Positions 39,963 to 49,098 of a stretch of 64,000 nucleotides of DNA are shown here, in pieces. Where the stretch lies: positions 1 to 64,000 of the forward strand of contig NZ_RBID01000001.1 of the NCBI RefSeq assembly GCF_003633895.1. The letters run 5' to 3'. The notes under the pieces are model-generated. The model had not been told where the DNA came from. It did no database searches and saw nothing but the letters and a program-made list of their open reading frames with translations. This DNA comes from Vogesella indigofera (GTDB lineage Bacteria > Pseudomonadota > Gammaproteobacteria > Burkholderiales > Chromobacteriaceae). A program made the translations under genes and the position numbers. Within the stretch, counting starts at the first letter, position 1. Every line of letters begins with the position of its first letter.

Positions 39963-40829
39963 ATGCGAACCCTGTTGATCATCGGCACCGGCGACATCGC
40001 CCGGCGTGCCCTGCCCCTGCTGCTGCCGCACTGGCGGATACTGGCGCTGACGCGCCGCCCGGAAACCGCCGCGCAATGGCGACAGCTGGGAGCCCGGCCA
40101 GTGCCGGGCGATCTGGATGATGCGCGCAGTCTCGAGCGCCTCGCCGGTATCGCCGACGCGGTGCTGTACACCGCACCGCCGCCGGACAGCGGCCGCATCG
40201 ACCCCAGAATGCGCAAGGTGTTGTCGCGACTGGCAAAAACGCCGAGTTTACCACAGCAACTGGTCTATATCAGCACCAGCGGCGTGTACGGCAATGCCGA
40301 TGGCAAGTGGCTGGACGAGTGCGCGCCGCTGCGGCCAACGTCGCCGCGCGCGTGTCGCCGCGTCGATGCCGAGCGCGCGCTGCGCAGCTTCGCCATCGCC
40401 CACGGCAGCGCGCTGACCATCCTGCGCGCACCGGGCATCTACGCCGCCGAGCGGCTGCCGCTCACCCGCCTCCTCAACGGCACGCCGCTGATCGATGCCG
40501 CCGAGGACAGCGTCAGCAACCACATCCACGCCGACGACCTGGCGCGGCTGTGCGTCGCCGCGCTGCAGCAGCCGCGCGGCGGCATCCGCGTCTACAACGC
40601 CTGCGACAGCCAGCCGCTGCCGGTCGGCGAGTGGTACGACAAGCTGGCCGATACGCTGGGCTACCCGCGCGCACCGCGGCTGCCGCGCGCGGTGGTACAG
40701 CAGCAGGTGTCGCCGGGGCTGTGGTCGTTCATGGCCGAATCGCGGCGCCTCTGCAACGCGCGGCTGCTGCGCGAGCTGCCCGGCTGCCTGCGCTACCCGA
40801 CGGTGGACGAGCTGCTGCGCCAGCTGTAG
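39963..40829 (+). CDS. NAD(P)-dependent epimerase/dehydratase-like protein (SDR)
   Basis: A 288-residue atypical extended short-chain dehydrogenase. It has the N-terminal dinucleotide motif IIGTGDIARRAL, an active-site-like YISTSGVYG segment, and HIHADDLARL typical of epimerases. The lysine of the YxxxK pair is not in the usual place, so catalytic ability is uncertain. It resembles YeeZ-type proteins. The ATG at 39954 three codons upstream is an alternative start; neither has a strong ribosome site. Confidence 0.8.
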   Translation: MRTLLIIGTGDIARRALPLLLPHWRILALTRRPETAAQWRQLGARPVPGDLDDARSLERLAGIADAVLYTAPPPDSGRIDPRMRKVLSRLAKTPSLPQQLVYISTSGVYGNADGKWLDECAPLRPTSPRACRRVDAERALRSFAIAHGSALTILRAPGIYAAERLPLTRLLNGTPLIDAAEDSVSNHIHADDLARLCVAALQQPRGGIRVYNACDSQPLPVGEWYDKLADTLGYPRAPRLPRAVVQQQVSPGLWSFMAESRRLCNARLLRELPGCLRYPTVDELLRQL

Positions 40830-40862
40830 CGCCGCCTTGCGGCCAACCCTGGCCGCCGCCAT

Positions 40863-40895
40863 AAAAAAGCCCGCAGTGGCGTGCGCCACTGCGGG
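40863..40895 (-). terminator. terminator of the small gene at 40922-41230
   Basis: CCCGCAGTGGCG/CGCCACTGCGGG stem (40870-40881, 40884-40895). On the minus strand it is followed by CTTTTTT. A one-base variant of the dispersed repeat (40837-40849) lies next to it at the end of the convergent gene. Confidence 0.85.
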
Positions 40896-40921
40896 GGATT
40901 CCGTTATCGGCTGCTGCTGCG

Positions 40922-41230
40922 TCAGATCGCTTCGCTGGCGTCCTCGCACGGGCTGCACAGCCGGTCGCGTGCCATCGCGGCCAGCGCGTCAAGATCGTCG
41001 TTGAGGTGCAGCTGCATATGGCGCAGCGCACCGCGCAGGATGGCACTGGCCAGCAGTGCCTCGTCACACTGGAACACCTCGGCCATGGCGCGCAACTCGG
41101 CGCAGGTCTCGTGGCACAAGGGCAGCGACAGGTGGCGCACCGGCTCCACACACAGCAACGTGCCCAGTTCCTGCCCTTCGGCGCGGTACTCTTCCAGCAG
41201 TTTTACAAAGTCATGCAGTTCATCATTCAT
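40922..41230 (-). CDS. small conserved hypothetical protein
   Basis: A 102-residue acidic, mostly helical protein of unknown function. It contains two regions of leucine-rich helix and four cysteines (LLCVEP, LCHETC, RLCSPCED), three of them in CxxxC- or CxxC-like spacing near helix ends. GGAGGTG precedes the ATG. It is a single-gene unit with its own terminator. The 240 bases between it and trmB show no other gene. Confidence 0.6.
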   Translation of the reverse strand: MNDELHDFVKLLEEYRAEGQELGTLLCVEPVRHLSLPLCHETCAELRAMAEVFQCDEALLASAILRGALRHMQLHLNDDLDALAAMARDRLCSPCEDASEAI

Positions 41231-41471
41231 GAGACACCTCCCGTGTCCATTGCTACGTCCGCTTTCCCCTCACACAGCATGGCACATGCTGCTGCTTTGC
41301 CAAGGTGAATCGGTGACGGAGTTGATCTGCACCAAGTGGCCGCCGGCAGCGACCCAGGCGGGGCAAGGCCGGGCGCTGCCGCAGCGCGTGCCGCGCCGGT
41401 GGCGCAGCCCTACCGCTGGCGGCCAAGATTCGGTAACATCGCGATCTTTTTGCAGTTTTTGAGTGACGACC

Positions 41472-42152
41472 ATGGAAAATCCGGCCTTCAACCGCGCCAT
41501 TCGCAGCTTCGTGTTGCGTCAGGGCCACCTGTCTCCTGCGCAGCAGCGCGCCATCGACGAAGGCATGCCGAAATGGGGCATCGAGTATCAGGCGGCGCCG
41601 CTCGACCTGCAGCAGGCCTTCGGCCGCGTGGCCCCGAAAATCCTGGAAATCGGCTTCGGCATGGGTGGTGCCACCGCCGAAATCGCCGCCGGCAATCCGG
41701 ACAAGGACTACCTCGGCATCGAGGTGCACTCGCCGGGGGTGGGCAACCTGTTCAAGCTGATCGACGAGCAGAATCTCAGCAACCTGCGCCTGATCCGCCA
41801 CGATGCGGTGGAAGTGCTGGACAACATGCTGCCGGACGGCTCGCTGGACGGCGTGCACATCTTCTTCCCCGATCCGTGGCACAAGAAGCGCCACAACAAG
41901 CGCCGCCTGATCCAGGCGCCGCTGGTGGAGAAACTGGTACGCAAGCTGAAGCCGGGCGGCTACATCCACGCCGCCACCGACTGGGAAGACTACGCCATCC
42001 AGATCATGGAAGTGTTCAGTGCCAATGCCGAGCTGGCCAACAGCGCCGACGGCTACGCGCCGCGTCCGGACTACCGCCCGCTGACCAAGTTCGAGGCGCG
42101 CGGCATCCGCCTCGGCCACGGCGTATGGGACGTGATCTTTACCCGCAAGTAA
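41472..42152 (+). CDS. trmB: tRNA (guanine-N7-)-methyltransferase
   Basis: Methylates G46 of tRNA with S-adenosylmethionine. The 226-residue protein has the SAM-binding [13 protein letters not shown] at about residue 62, [16 protein letters not shown] with the catalytic region, and a C-terminal [17 protein letters not shown]. The ATG at 41472 is preferred to the GTG three codons before it. It converges on the glutathione peroxidase gene across a palindrome built from the dispersed repeat. Confidence 0.96.
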   Translation: MENPAFNRAIRSFVLRQGHLSPAQQRAIDEGMPKWGIEYQAAPLDLQQAFGRVAPKILEIGFGMGGATAEIAAGNPDKDYLGIEVHSPGVGNLFKLIDEQNLSNLRLIRHDAVEVLDNMLPDGSLDGVHIFFPDPWHKKRHNKRRLIQAPLVEKLVRKLKPGGYIHAATDWEDYAIQIMEVFSANAELANSADGYAPRPDYRPLTKFEARGIRLGHGVWDVIFTRK

Positions 42153-42170
42153 GCATCTTGCCGGCATGAC

Positions 42171-42206
42171 ACTGCGGCCAACCTTGCGCGCAAGGTTGGC
42201 CGCAGT
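42171..42206. repeat. 36-base perfect palindrome containing two dispersed-repeat copies
   Basis: Copies at 42173-42185 (plus) and 42192-42204 (minus) extend into an uninterrupted 36-base palindrome centred on GCGCGC. It occupies the gap between convergent trmB and the glutathione peroxidase gene, where no other terminator is visible, and TGTTTTGTGG follows on the plus side. Confidence 0.9.
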
Positions 42207-42224
42207 GTTTTGTGGCGCCGCGAC

Positions 42225-42710
<486 letters not shown>

Positions 42711-42763
42711 GGTGGGTCTCCATCCGTATAATGCTGCTTTTCCGAGTAAATCAGTCAACCATG

Positions 42764-43240
42764 ATGTTCGCACCCAGCCGACAGGATGCCCGCCGTTTCT
42801 TTTTCGATACCTGGCAGAAGCAACAGGCCGGTCAGCCGCTGACCGATCTGGAAAAGCTGCTGTTCAGCGTGATCATGCTGCATCCGGAATACCACGACCT
42901 GCTCAACCGTCCGCAACAGTACGCCGAGCGCGAGTGGATGCCGGAGCAAGGCGAAACCAACCCCTTCCTGCACATGGGCATGCACCTGGCGCTGGAAGAG
43001 CAGCTGTCGATCGACCAGCCGCCCGGCATCCGCGCGCTGTACCAACAGCTGTTGCAGCAGACCGGCAGCGAGCACGACGCGCAGCACGAGGTGCTGGACT
43101 GCCTCGGCGAGATGATCTGGCAGGCGCAGCGTTACGGCGGCGGGCCGGATGTCAACGTGTACCTGTCCTGTATCCGCGGCAAGCTGGGGCAGGACCCGGA
43201 AGACACCCCGCGCAAGAACCTGAAAGACATGGACGACTGA
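42764..43240 (+). CDS. DUF1841 family protein
   Basis: A 158-residue soluble protein. The N-terminal MFAPSRQDARRFFFDTWQK and the HPEYHDLL, LHMGMHLALEEQLSIDQPPGI and HDAQHEVLDCLGEMIWQAQ segments are the family hallmarks, rich in conserved histidines. Function is unknown. Two ATG codons in a row (42761, 42764) are possible starts; the second fits the family. Its stop codon is followed at once by structured element copy B. Confidence 0.88.
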   Translation: MFAPSRQDARRFFFDTWQKQQAGQPLTDLEKLLFSVIMLHPEYHDLLNRPQQYAEREWMPEQGETNPFLHMGMHLALEEQLSIDQPPGIRALYQQLLQQTGSEHDAQHEVLDCLGEMIWQAQRYGGGPDVNVYLSCIRGKLGQDPEDTPRKNLKDMDD

Positions 43241-43384
43241 GAACCTGTCCACGACCTGCTGCGCACAGGCGTACCGCGTTAAAAACGGCTTCGGAATGCT
43301 TGTTTATTCCAGTTAAACGCCGCTTCCTCAGCCGTTTTTGCCTTGTCTCGCCCTAGCTCGCGAGATCGTGAACACGTTCTGAGA
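43241..43384 (+). repeat. structured intergenic element, copy B
   Basis: About 144 bases homologous to 32588-32731, beginning directly after the DUF1841 stop. The ends are near-perfect inverted repeats: 43240-43254 pairs with 43366-43380 at 13 of 15 positions. The inner stem AAAAACGGCT/AGCCGTTTTT is perfect (43281-43290, 43330-43339). The apical hairpin is GTTTA/TAAAC (43302-43306, 43314-43318) and the side hairpin is GTCTCG/CGAGAT. Stem sequences differ from copy A in a pairing-preserving way. Confidence 0.8.
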
Positions 43385-43466
43385 CCGGCCGCGCTGCCAC
43401 CACCCCAGGGCCATCCGGCAACATGCCGTGATGGCCTCTTTGTTATGGCCAAGGTCGCCGCCTTTT

Positions 43467-44414
43467 TCAAACGGCAATTGCGGGCGGCTGCCGTTCGCGC
43501 CAGCGGCCGACGCTGGCGTCGAGCTGGTCCAGAGTCAGCAGGGTGGCGCGCGGCGGCAGCCGCTTCAGGCCGCGGCAGCCGGCACCGCCGAGCCACAGCT
43601 CGACGCCGGCCGGCAGCAGCGTGTCCAGCAGCGCGACATCCGCCTGCGGACTGGCCTCGTAGGAGGCGGAAAAGGACAGCACCACCACGTCGACGCGGTG
43701 TTTCTGCGCCGCGCTGGCGATGTCGGACAGCGGCATCTGCGCGCCGAAGGCGATGGCGTCGCAGCCGGCCAGGCGCAGCAGCGCTTCCACCATCAGCAGG
43801 CCGATCAGGTGCAGCTCGCCGGGACAGGTGGTCAGCATCACCCGCGGCGACTGCTGGCCGGAGGGGATGCCGGCCAGGGTCTCGCGCAGCACGCGCTTGA
43901 TCTCTTCCGAGTACAGGTGTTCCTCGTGCACGCGCAGCTCGCCGCGCATCCACGCCTCGCCGACCAGCTGGTTGGCCGCCGCCAGAAAATCGCATATGAA
44001 GTGGCGCAGGCCGAGCTCGAACAGGCGGTGGCGCAGCAGCTCGCGCACCGCCAGCGCATCGTGACCGCTCAGCGCGTCGATCAGGCCGGCGCAGACATCC
44101 GGCACCACCCGCGCCGGGGTGTGCGCCAGCGCCAGCGCCTCCAGCTGCGCCATGCTCTGCCCGACCAGCTTGCCGGGGCGGAAGCCGAGATCCATCAGCC
44201 GCCGCACCTGCTTCAGCTTGCCGACCTGCGCCGCGTTGTACAGGCGGTCGCCGGCGGCATCGCGCGACGGCTGCGGAAAGCCGTAGCGGCGCTCCCACAT
44301 CCGCAACAGGTCCTTGGGGATGCCGGTTTCGCGTTCGACGGCGGCGATGGGCAGGCCGCCATCGCTCAGGGCAGAGTCTTCGTTCATCATTTGTACAACC
44401 TGGCGTCCCGACAA
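43467..44414 (-). CDS. MerR-family regulator with B12-binding domain (LitR/CarH-like photoreceptor)
   Basis: A 315-residue regulator. Residues 20-85 form a MerR winged helix (IAAVERETGIPKDLLRMWERRYGFP). A helical bundle and a cobalamin-binding Rossmann domain follow. It carries the light-sensing motif W-x9-EH (W155, E165-H166) and the B12 ligand pattern ExHxxG (E200, H202, G205), as in CarH and LitR, which bind adenosylcobalamin and release DNA in light. The start may be 44414, 44390 or 44387. TTGTACAA lies just before the last two. It ends the lipid-related gene chain it probably controls. Confidence 0.85.
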   Translation of the reverse strand: MSGRQVVQMMNEDSALSDGGLPIAAVERETGIPKDLLRMWERRYGFPQPSRDAAGDRLYNAAQVGKLKQVRRLMDLGFRPGKLVGQSMAQLEALALAHTPARVVPDVCAGLIDALSGHDALAVRELLRHRLFELGLRHFICDFLAAANQLVGEAWMRGELRVHEEHLYSEEIKRVLRETLAGIPSGQQSPRVMLTTCPGELHLIGLLMVEALLRLAGCDAIAFGAQMPLSDIASAAQKHRVDVVVLSFSASYEASPQADVALLDTLLPAGVELWLGGAGCRGLKRLPPRATLLTLDQLDASVGRWRERQPPAIAV

Positions 44415-44433
44415 GACATCGACAAGGCCCGCA

Positions 44434-44847
44434 TTATGCCATGCGCCGTTTGATCACACGCAGCAAGGCACCGATGAGCGGCAGTTTTTCGTACACCCCT
44501 TCCGCCGCATCCCAGTAGTCGCGGTGCGCGGCGATGCGGCCGTCGGCGGCGAGGGTCAGCAGCGTGCCGCCGTGGATCTGCTGCGTCCAGCCGAGCAGCA
44601 CGAAGCTGAAATCCCAGCTGACGAAGGCCTGCTCGCCCTGCGCCACCACCGTGCCGATCACGAAGCGCGGCGCCTGCAGCCGCTGGAACATGCGCGCGTA
44701 CAGCGCCTTGATCGCGGTGCGGCCGTGCAGCGCCTGGAACGGATCACGGAAGGTGGCCGACTCGGCGTAGACGGCGTCGATGTCTTCCAGCGTCACTGGC
44801 GACAGCGAGGCAAACCAGTCCAGATGGCGGGCAAGATGGGGATTCAT
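44434..44847 (-). CDS. NTF2-like (SnoaL-type) protein
   Basis: A 137-residue cone-shaped-fold protein with the typical start LDWFASLSPVTLEDIDAVYAESATFRDPFQ and a conserved WDFSF strand. Such domains are small-molecule isomerases, hydratases or binding proteins; the substrate here is unknown. It overlaps the SDR gene by four bases (ATGA) and is followed 19 bases later by the MerR regulator. NTF2-like, SDR and DUF3833 proteins recur together with Cfa-like methyltransferases in light- and singlet-oxygen-responsive clusters. Confidence 0.82.
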   Translation of the reverse strand: MNPHLARHLDWFASLSPVTLEDIDAVYAESATFRDPFQALHGRTAIKALYARMFQRLQAPRFVIGTVVAQGEQAFVSWDFSFVLLGWTQQIHGGTLLTLAADGRIAAHRDYWDAAEGVYEKLPLIGALLRVIKRRMA

Positions 44848-45617
44848 AGTCCGGTAACCTTGTGGGCGAGCCAGAAATACAGGCGGTAGGGCAACAGTGC
44901 GGCCAACTTCAGCGGCCACGAGAAGCGCTTCGGGAAGTGGATGTCGAACTCGCCGCGGGCGAAGCCGCGCACGATCTGCTGCGCCGCCGCCTCAGGCGTC
45001 AGCAGTGCCGGCATCGCAAACTCGTTCTGCGCGGTGAGGCGGGTGGCGACAAAGCCGGGGTTGATCACGTGCACGCCGATGCCGTGGCGGTGCAGATCGA
45101 GGTACAGCGTCTGCGCGAAGTGGTTCACCGCCGCCTTGGTGGCGCCGTACACCAGGCCGTTGGGCATGCCGCCCCAGCCGGCGACGCTGGCCACCAGCGC
45201 GATGGCGCCGCCGGACTGCGCCATCAGCTGCGGCACCAGCGCCGCGCTGCCGTACATCACCCCCAGCAGGTTGACGTCGACCATGCGCCGCGCCAGCTCC
45301 GGCGTCAGCTGCCAGGCGCGCAGCGGGGTGTAGTCGCCGGCCAGCATCACCACTAGGTCGATGCCCTGCCACTGCTGCAGCAACTGGTCGCGGCTGCGCT
45401 GCCAGTCCTCGGGGCGGGTCACGTCCAGCGGCAGCAGCCACATCCGCTCATGGCCGCTGGCAACCTCGCGCAGCGCCGCCTCGTGGCGGCCGGACAGCGC
45501 CACCCAGGCACCGAGGCGGTGCAGCTCGCGCGCCAGCGCCGCGCCGATGCCGTGGCCGGCGCCGACCAGCCATACCCGGCGGTTGTGCCAGTCCTGCAAC
45601 TTGGGGTTCAGGCTCAC
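44844..45617 (-). CDS. short-chain dehydrogenase/reductase
   Basis: A 257-residue classical SDR. It has the cofactor motif GAGHGIGAALA, NAG replaced by LAGDYT, and the catalytic Ser in VASVAGWGG with Y-x3-K in YGATKAAV. The C-terminal RFSWPLKLAALLPYRLYFWL may associate with membranes. The start is a GTG at 45617, overlapping the stop of the DUF3833 gene (GTGA); this is the only start that keeps the coupling and the family N-terminus. Its substrate is probably a lipid or isoprenoid intermediate, by context only. Confidence 0.87.
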   Translation of the reverse strand: MSLNPKLQDWHNRRVWLVGAGHGIGAALARELHRLGAWVALSGRHEAALREVASGHERMWLLPLDVTRPEDWQRSRDQLLQQWQGIDLVVMLAGDYTPLRAWQLTPELARRMVDVNLLGVMYGSAALVPQLMAQSGGAIALVASVAGWGGMPNGLVYGATKAAVNHFAQTLYLDLHRHGIGVHVINPGFVATRLTAQNEFAMPALLTPEAAAQQIVRGFARGEFDIHFPKRFSWPLKLAALLPYRLYFWLAHKVTGL

Positions 45618-46156
45618 GGCTGCGCCCCCTTGCGGAACATCAGCGTGACTTCGCCGAGGCGCACGCCCCACTTGCTCATCACCGAGCGGTTCAGCACCGT
45701 GTGCTCGTCCAGCTGATACATCCAGTCGTCAAAACGTACCTCGTACACCGTGCCGTCCACCGGCAGGCGCAGCGTGTAGTCCCAGAACAGCGCAAAGCCT
45801 GCACTGCGGCCGCTTGCCTGCCCCACCACGTCGCTGGCGGTGCCGCTGTAGCGGCCATCGGGCAGTTTTTGCAGCGTCCACACCCGGCGCTGTTTTTCGC
45901 CGTCGTCGTAAGTGAAGTGCTCGTCCAGCACGCCGCGGTCGCCCTGCCAGCTGCCGCTCATCTGCACGCTGAAGCGGCGCAGCACCTTGCCGCTGCGGTC
46001 CTGGAACATGCCCTGCGCCGTCACCGGGCCGTTGAAATACGTTTTCAGGTCAAAGCTTGGCCGCGTGCCGCGGTAGTCGTCGATGCTGGCGCTGGAACAC
46101 GCCGCCAGCAGCCCGCACAACGCCGCCAGCACGGCGGCTTTCAGTATCCGGATCAT
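45614..46156 (-). CDS. DUF3833 family lipoprotein
   Basis: A 180-residue protein with a lipoprotein signal peptide and a lipobox ending LLAAC at residue 20. The mature domain is beta-rich, with the family segments RGTRPSFDLKTYFNG, GMFQDRSGKVLRRF and DDWMYQLDEHTVLNR. It is probably anchored in the outer membrane facing the periplasm. Function is unknown; the beta-barrel character suggests lipid binding. It overlaps both neighbours by four bases. Confidence 0.87.
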   Translation of the reverse strand: MIRILKAAVLAALCGLLAACSSASIDDYRGTRPSFDLKTYFNGPVTAQGMFQDRSGKVLRRFSVQMSGSWQGDRGVLDEHFTYDDGEKQRRVWTLQKLPDGRYSGTASDVVGQASGRSAGFALFWDYTLRLPVDGTVYEVRFDDWMYQLDEHTVLNRSVMSKWGVRLGEVTLMFRKGAQP

Positions 46157-47394
46157 GTTCTTGCTCCCGAGAAGGTCACTGCCGGCGGCAAGGCCAGGCA
46201 GGCCGCCAGCTTGAATAGCGCCGGCAGGCCGGCATACAGCCACGGCAGCGCCGAGGCGTCGCCACCGGGCTGGTAGCCCAGCTGCGCCGCCAGCGGCAGC
46301 GCGAGGCCGGCGGCACAGGCCAGCGCCAGCTTGTTCATCATCGACACCGCGCCGAAGGCGGCGCCGCCCTGCGCCGCGACACGTTCGCCGAGCACGTCGG
46401 CCACCAGCGCGCTGCCGAAAGCCAGATCGGCGCCCAGCGCCGCCCCCGTCAGCAGGCACACCAGCGCGAACAGCCCGCCCTGCCCCTCGCCCAGCGCCAG
46501 CACCGGCAGGAACACCAGCAGCGCCAGCAGCATGCCGCCGCGCCAGGCGGCGACGCGGCCGATGCGGTCGGCGAGGCGCACCCACAGCGGCAACGACAGC
46601 ACCGCGGCGAGGAAGTACAGCAGCAGGAACAGGCCGGCCAGCGCCGGCGTGCGTAGCAGGTCGGCGATGTAGAAATTGAGCAGCGTCGCCGGAATCGCCA
46701 TCGCGGTGGCGTTGAGCAGCAGCACCAGCAGCACGCGGCGGAAGGCGGCGTCACGCCACAGCTGGCGCCAGTGCGGCACCACATGTTCCCCGGCCGGCGG
46801 CAACGCTAGCGGCGCGCGGCGCAGCAGCCACAGGCAGAGCACGCTGCACAGCAACAACAGCAGCACCAGCACCTGCATCGCGTACTGCTGACCGTGGCGG
46901 GCGGCCAGCGTCGCCGGCAGGGCCGCCGCCAGCAGCACGCCCAGCAGCGCCCAGCCCTCGCGCCACGCCGCCACCCGCGAGCGGCCGTGCACGCTGGGCC
47001 ACAAGGCCGCGCCGTAGCGCAGCAGCGCGATGCTCAGCCAGCCGTGCGCCAGGTACACCAGCAGCAGCGCGGCGGCCAGTTGCGGCAGCAACGGCCAGTC
47101 GCGTTGCGGCATCACCAGCCAGCCGAAACCGGCCAGCCCGCCGCCGGCGGCCAGCAGCAACAGCGCGCGGGCGCGGGCCGGCGACAGGCGGTCCTGCCAC
47201 AGCCCGAGCAGCGGATCGATGGCGGTATCGAACAGCCGCGCCAGCAGCAGCACCCAGCCGAGGCTGGCCAGCGCCACGCCGAAATCGGCGGCGTACAGCG
47301 CCGGGGTGTGCACGTACAGCGGCAGCGCCACCATCGCCAGCGGCAGGCCGCCGAGGCCGCTCAGTGCCAGCTGGCGCGTGCTCAGCGCGTTCAT
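46153..47394 (-). CDS. MFS/GPH-type transporter
   Basis: A 413-residue inner-membrane protein with about 12 helices. It has the GPH-like motif RLFDTAIDPLLGLWQDR in the helix 2-3 region and RLADRIGR in the second half. Its substrate is unknown. In similar clusters such a carrier accompanies lipid-modifying enzymes. It overlaps the chalcone-isomerase-like gene and the DUF3833 gene by four bases each. Confidence 0.85.
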   Translation of the reverse strand: MNALSTRQLALSGLGGLPLAMVALPLYVHTPALYAADFGVALASLGWVLLLARLFDTAIDPLLGLWQDRLSPARARALLLLAAGGGLAGFGWLVMPQRDWPLLPQLAAALLLVYLAHGWLSIALLRYGAALWPSVHGRSRVAAWREGWALLGVLLAAALPATLAARHGQQYAMQVLVLLLLLCSVLCLWLLRRAPLALPPAGEHVVPHWRQLWRDAAFRRVLLVLLLNATAMAIPATLLNFYIADLLRTPALAGLFLLLYFLAAVLSLPLWVRLADRIGRVAAWRGGMLLALLVFLPVLALGEGQGGLFALVCLLTGAALGADLAFGSALVADVLGERVAAQGGAAFGAVSMMNKLALACAAGLALPLAAQLGYQPGGDASALPWLYAGLPALFKLAACLALPPAVTFSGART

Positions 47395-47909
47395 CCGCGG
47401 CCACCCAGCAGCTGCTCGCGCACCGCCGGCGCCCGCGATGCCGGATCCAGCCAGATGCGGAAAAACAGCTGCCCGAACAGCGGGTCGTCGATGCGGTGGG
47501 TCAGGCGGCCGTTGAGCCAGAAGCGCACCACCGCGCCGTCCATGGCGCCGAGCAGCACGTCGCCCTCCTTTACGTCGGGAAAGGCGCGCCGCATGTGCTC
47601 GGCCCACGCCGCACGGACGCGCTCCGGCATCCCGTAGCGCAGCATTTCCTCGAGGCTGGTTTCCACCAGCTTGGCGCCGGCAATGCTGCGCGCGTAGCGG
47701 ATCTCCAGCGCGAACGGCCGCGCCCACTGGAAGGGCTGCGCCGCCGGGGTGTACAGCGCCGAGTCGTACAGCTTGAAACCGAACCAGCGCAGCGTGCCCT
47801 GGCCGCGCAGTTGCAAACCGTTCAGTTCTGCTGGCAGTGCCATGGCATTTCCCATCTGTGCGACAAGCAGCGCCACGCTAGCGGCGACGGATTTCCAGTT
47901 GGCAGACAT
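47391..47909 (-). CDS. chalcone isomerase-like secreted protein
   Basis: A 172-residue protein of the bacterial CHI-like family. It has an N-terminal signal peptide (ending AMA near residue 25), then the family segments GLQLRGQGTLRWFGFKLYDSALYTP and FALEIRYARSIAGAKLVETSLEEM. In plants, related non-catalytic CHI-fold proteins bind fatty acids, which fits the lipid context here. The start at 47909 lies inside the end of the cfa-like gene, a 32-base overlap, so translation is coupled. Confidence 0.85.
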   Translation of the reverse strand: MSANWKSVAASVALLVAQMGNAMALPAELNGLQLRGQGTLRWFGFKLYDSALYTPAAQPFQWARPFALEIRYARSIAGAKLVETSLEEMLRYGMPERVRAAWAEHMRRAFPDVKEGDVLLGAMDGAVVRFWLNGRLTHRIDDPLFGQLFFRIWLDPASRAPAVREQLLGGRG

Positions 47910-49098
47910 CGGTGCGTCCCGCGTCGAAGCCGGCGATGCAGTAGTGCAGGTAGAACTGCCACAGGCGCACGAAAGCCTGATCGAAGCCCTGGCCATACAC
48001 TTGTGGCAACGCGGCGTTGAAATCATGCAACCAGCGCCGCAGTGTCTCGGCGTAGTCGCGGCCAAAGGTATAGCGCTCGGCCAGCTGCAGCCCGGCGCCG
48101 GCGATGTCGCGGTCCAGCGCCGCCGGCGACGGCAGCATGCCGCCGGGGAAGATGAACTGCTGGATGAAGTCGGTGCCGCGCTGGTAGCGCGCGAAGTAGT
48201 CGTCGCCGATGGTGATCACCTGCACCATCGCCCGGCCGCCGGGCTTGAGGCGGTCGTGCAGGGTGCGGAAGTAGCGCGGCCACCAGCGCGCGCCGACCGC
48301 CTCCAGCATCTCGATCGACACGATGTGGTCGAACTGGCCGTCGATGTCGCGGTAATCCTGCAGCCGCAGATCGGCCTGCTGCGTAAGCCCCGCTGCGGCC
48401 AACCTTTGCTGCGCCCATTCCAGCTGCGACGGCGACAGGGTCACGCCGGTGACGTGCACGCCGCGACTGCGGATCGCGTACTCGGCAAAGCCGCCCCAGC
48501 CGCAGCCGATCTCCAGGATGCGCTGCCCCGGCTGCGCATCGAGCCGCGCCAGGATGCGTTCGTACTTGGCCTCCTGCGCTGCGGCCAACGTTTGCCCGGC
48601 CTCGCCGCTGAAGATGGCGGCGGAGTAGGTCATGCCCGGGTCCAGCCACAGCCGATAGAAGTCGTTGCCGATGTCGTAGTGGGCGTGGATGTTGCGGCGG
48701 CTGCCACGGCGGGTATTGGCGCGCGTCAGGTGCTTCAGCCAGTAGCCGGCGGTGCCCAGCCAGCTGCCGTGGATCGCCTGCTCGAAGGCGGCCTCGTTGG
48801 CCAGCGCCAGCTGCAGCAGCGACGTCCAGTCCGGCGACGTCAGCCAGCCGTCGCGCCAGGCCTCGGCAAGGCCGATGTCGCCGGCCAGCACGATACGGCG
48901 CAGCGCGCGCCAGTCGTAGACCTGCAGCTGTGCCTGCGGGCCGGGATGCGCGCCGCGAAACAGGTAGCTGCCGCCGTCGGGGGTGATCAGCGTCAGCTCG
49001 CCGTACTGCAGGCGCGACAGGGCCAGCAGTAGCGGGCGCACCAGCAGCGGTACGCGCAAGGGCAGCGGGGAAGCGAGGGTACGCGAGGATGAATTCAT
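47878..49098 (-). CDS. cyclopropane-fatty-acid synthase family methyltransferase
   Basis: A 406-residue SAM-dependent lipid methyltransferase. It has the N-terminal lipid-interacting domain, IHAHYDIGNDFYRLWLDPGMTYS, the SAM loop LEIGCGWGGFAEYA, and SIEMLEAVG near the active site. Cfa enzymes methylate double bonds of membrane phospholipid acyl chains. Relatives linked to FAD oxidoreductases and DUF1365 proteins make branched or furan fatty acids. It overlaps the DUF1365 gene (ATGA). A dispersed-repeat copy lies at 48394-48406 and a variant at 48580. Confidence 0.9.
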   Translation of the reverse strand: MNSSSRTLASPLPLRVPLLVRPLLLALSRLQYGELTLITPDGGSYLFRGAHPGPQAQLQVYDWRALRRIVLAGDIGLAEAWRDGWLTSPDWTSLLQLALANEAAFEQAIHGSWLGTAGYWLKHLTRANTRRGSRRNIHAHYDIGNDFYRLWLDPGMTYSAAIFSGEAGQTLAAAQEAKYERILARLDAQPGQRILEIGCGWGGFAEYAIRSRGVHVTGVTLSPSQLEWAQQRLAAAGLTQQADLRLQDYRDIDGQFDHIVSIEMLEAVGARWWPRYFRTLHDRLKPGGRAMVQVITIGDDYFARYQRGTDFIQQFIFPGGMLPSPAALDRDIAGAGLQLAERYTFGRDYAETLRRWLHDFNAALPQVYGQGFDQAFVRLWQFYLHYCIAGFDAGRTDVCQLEIRRR

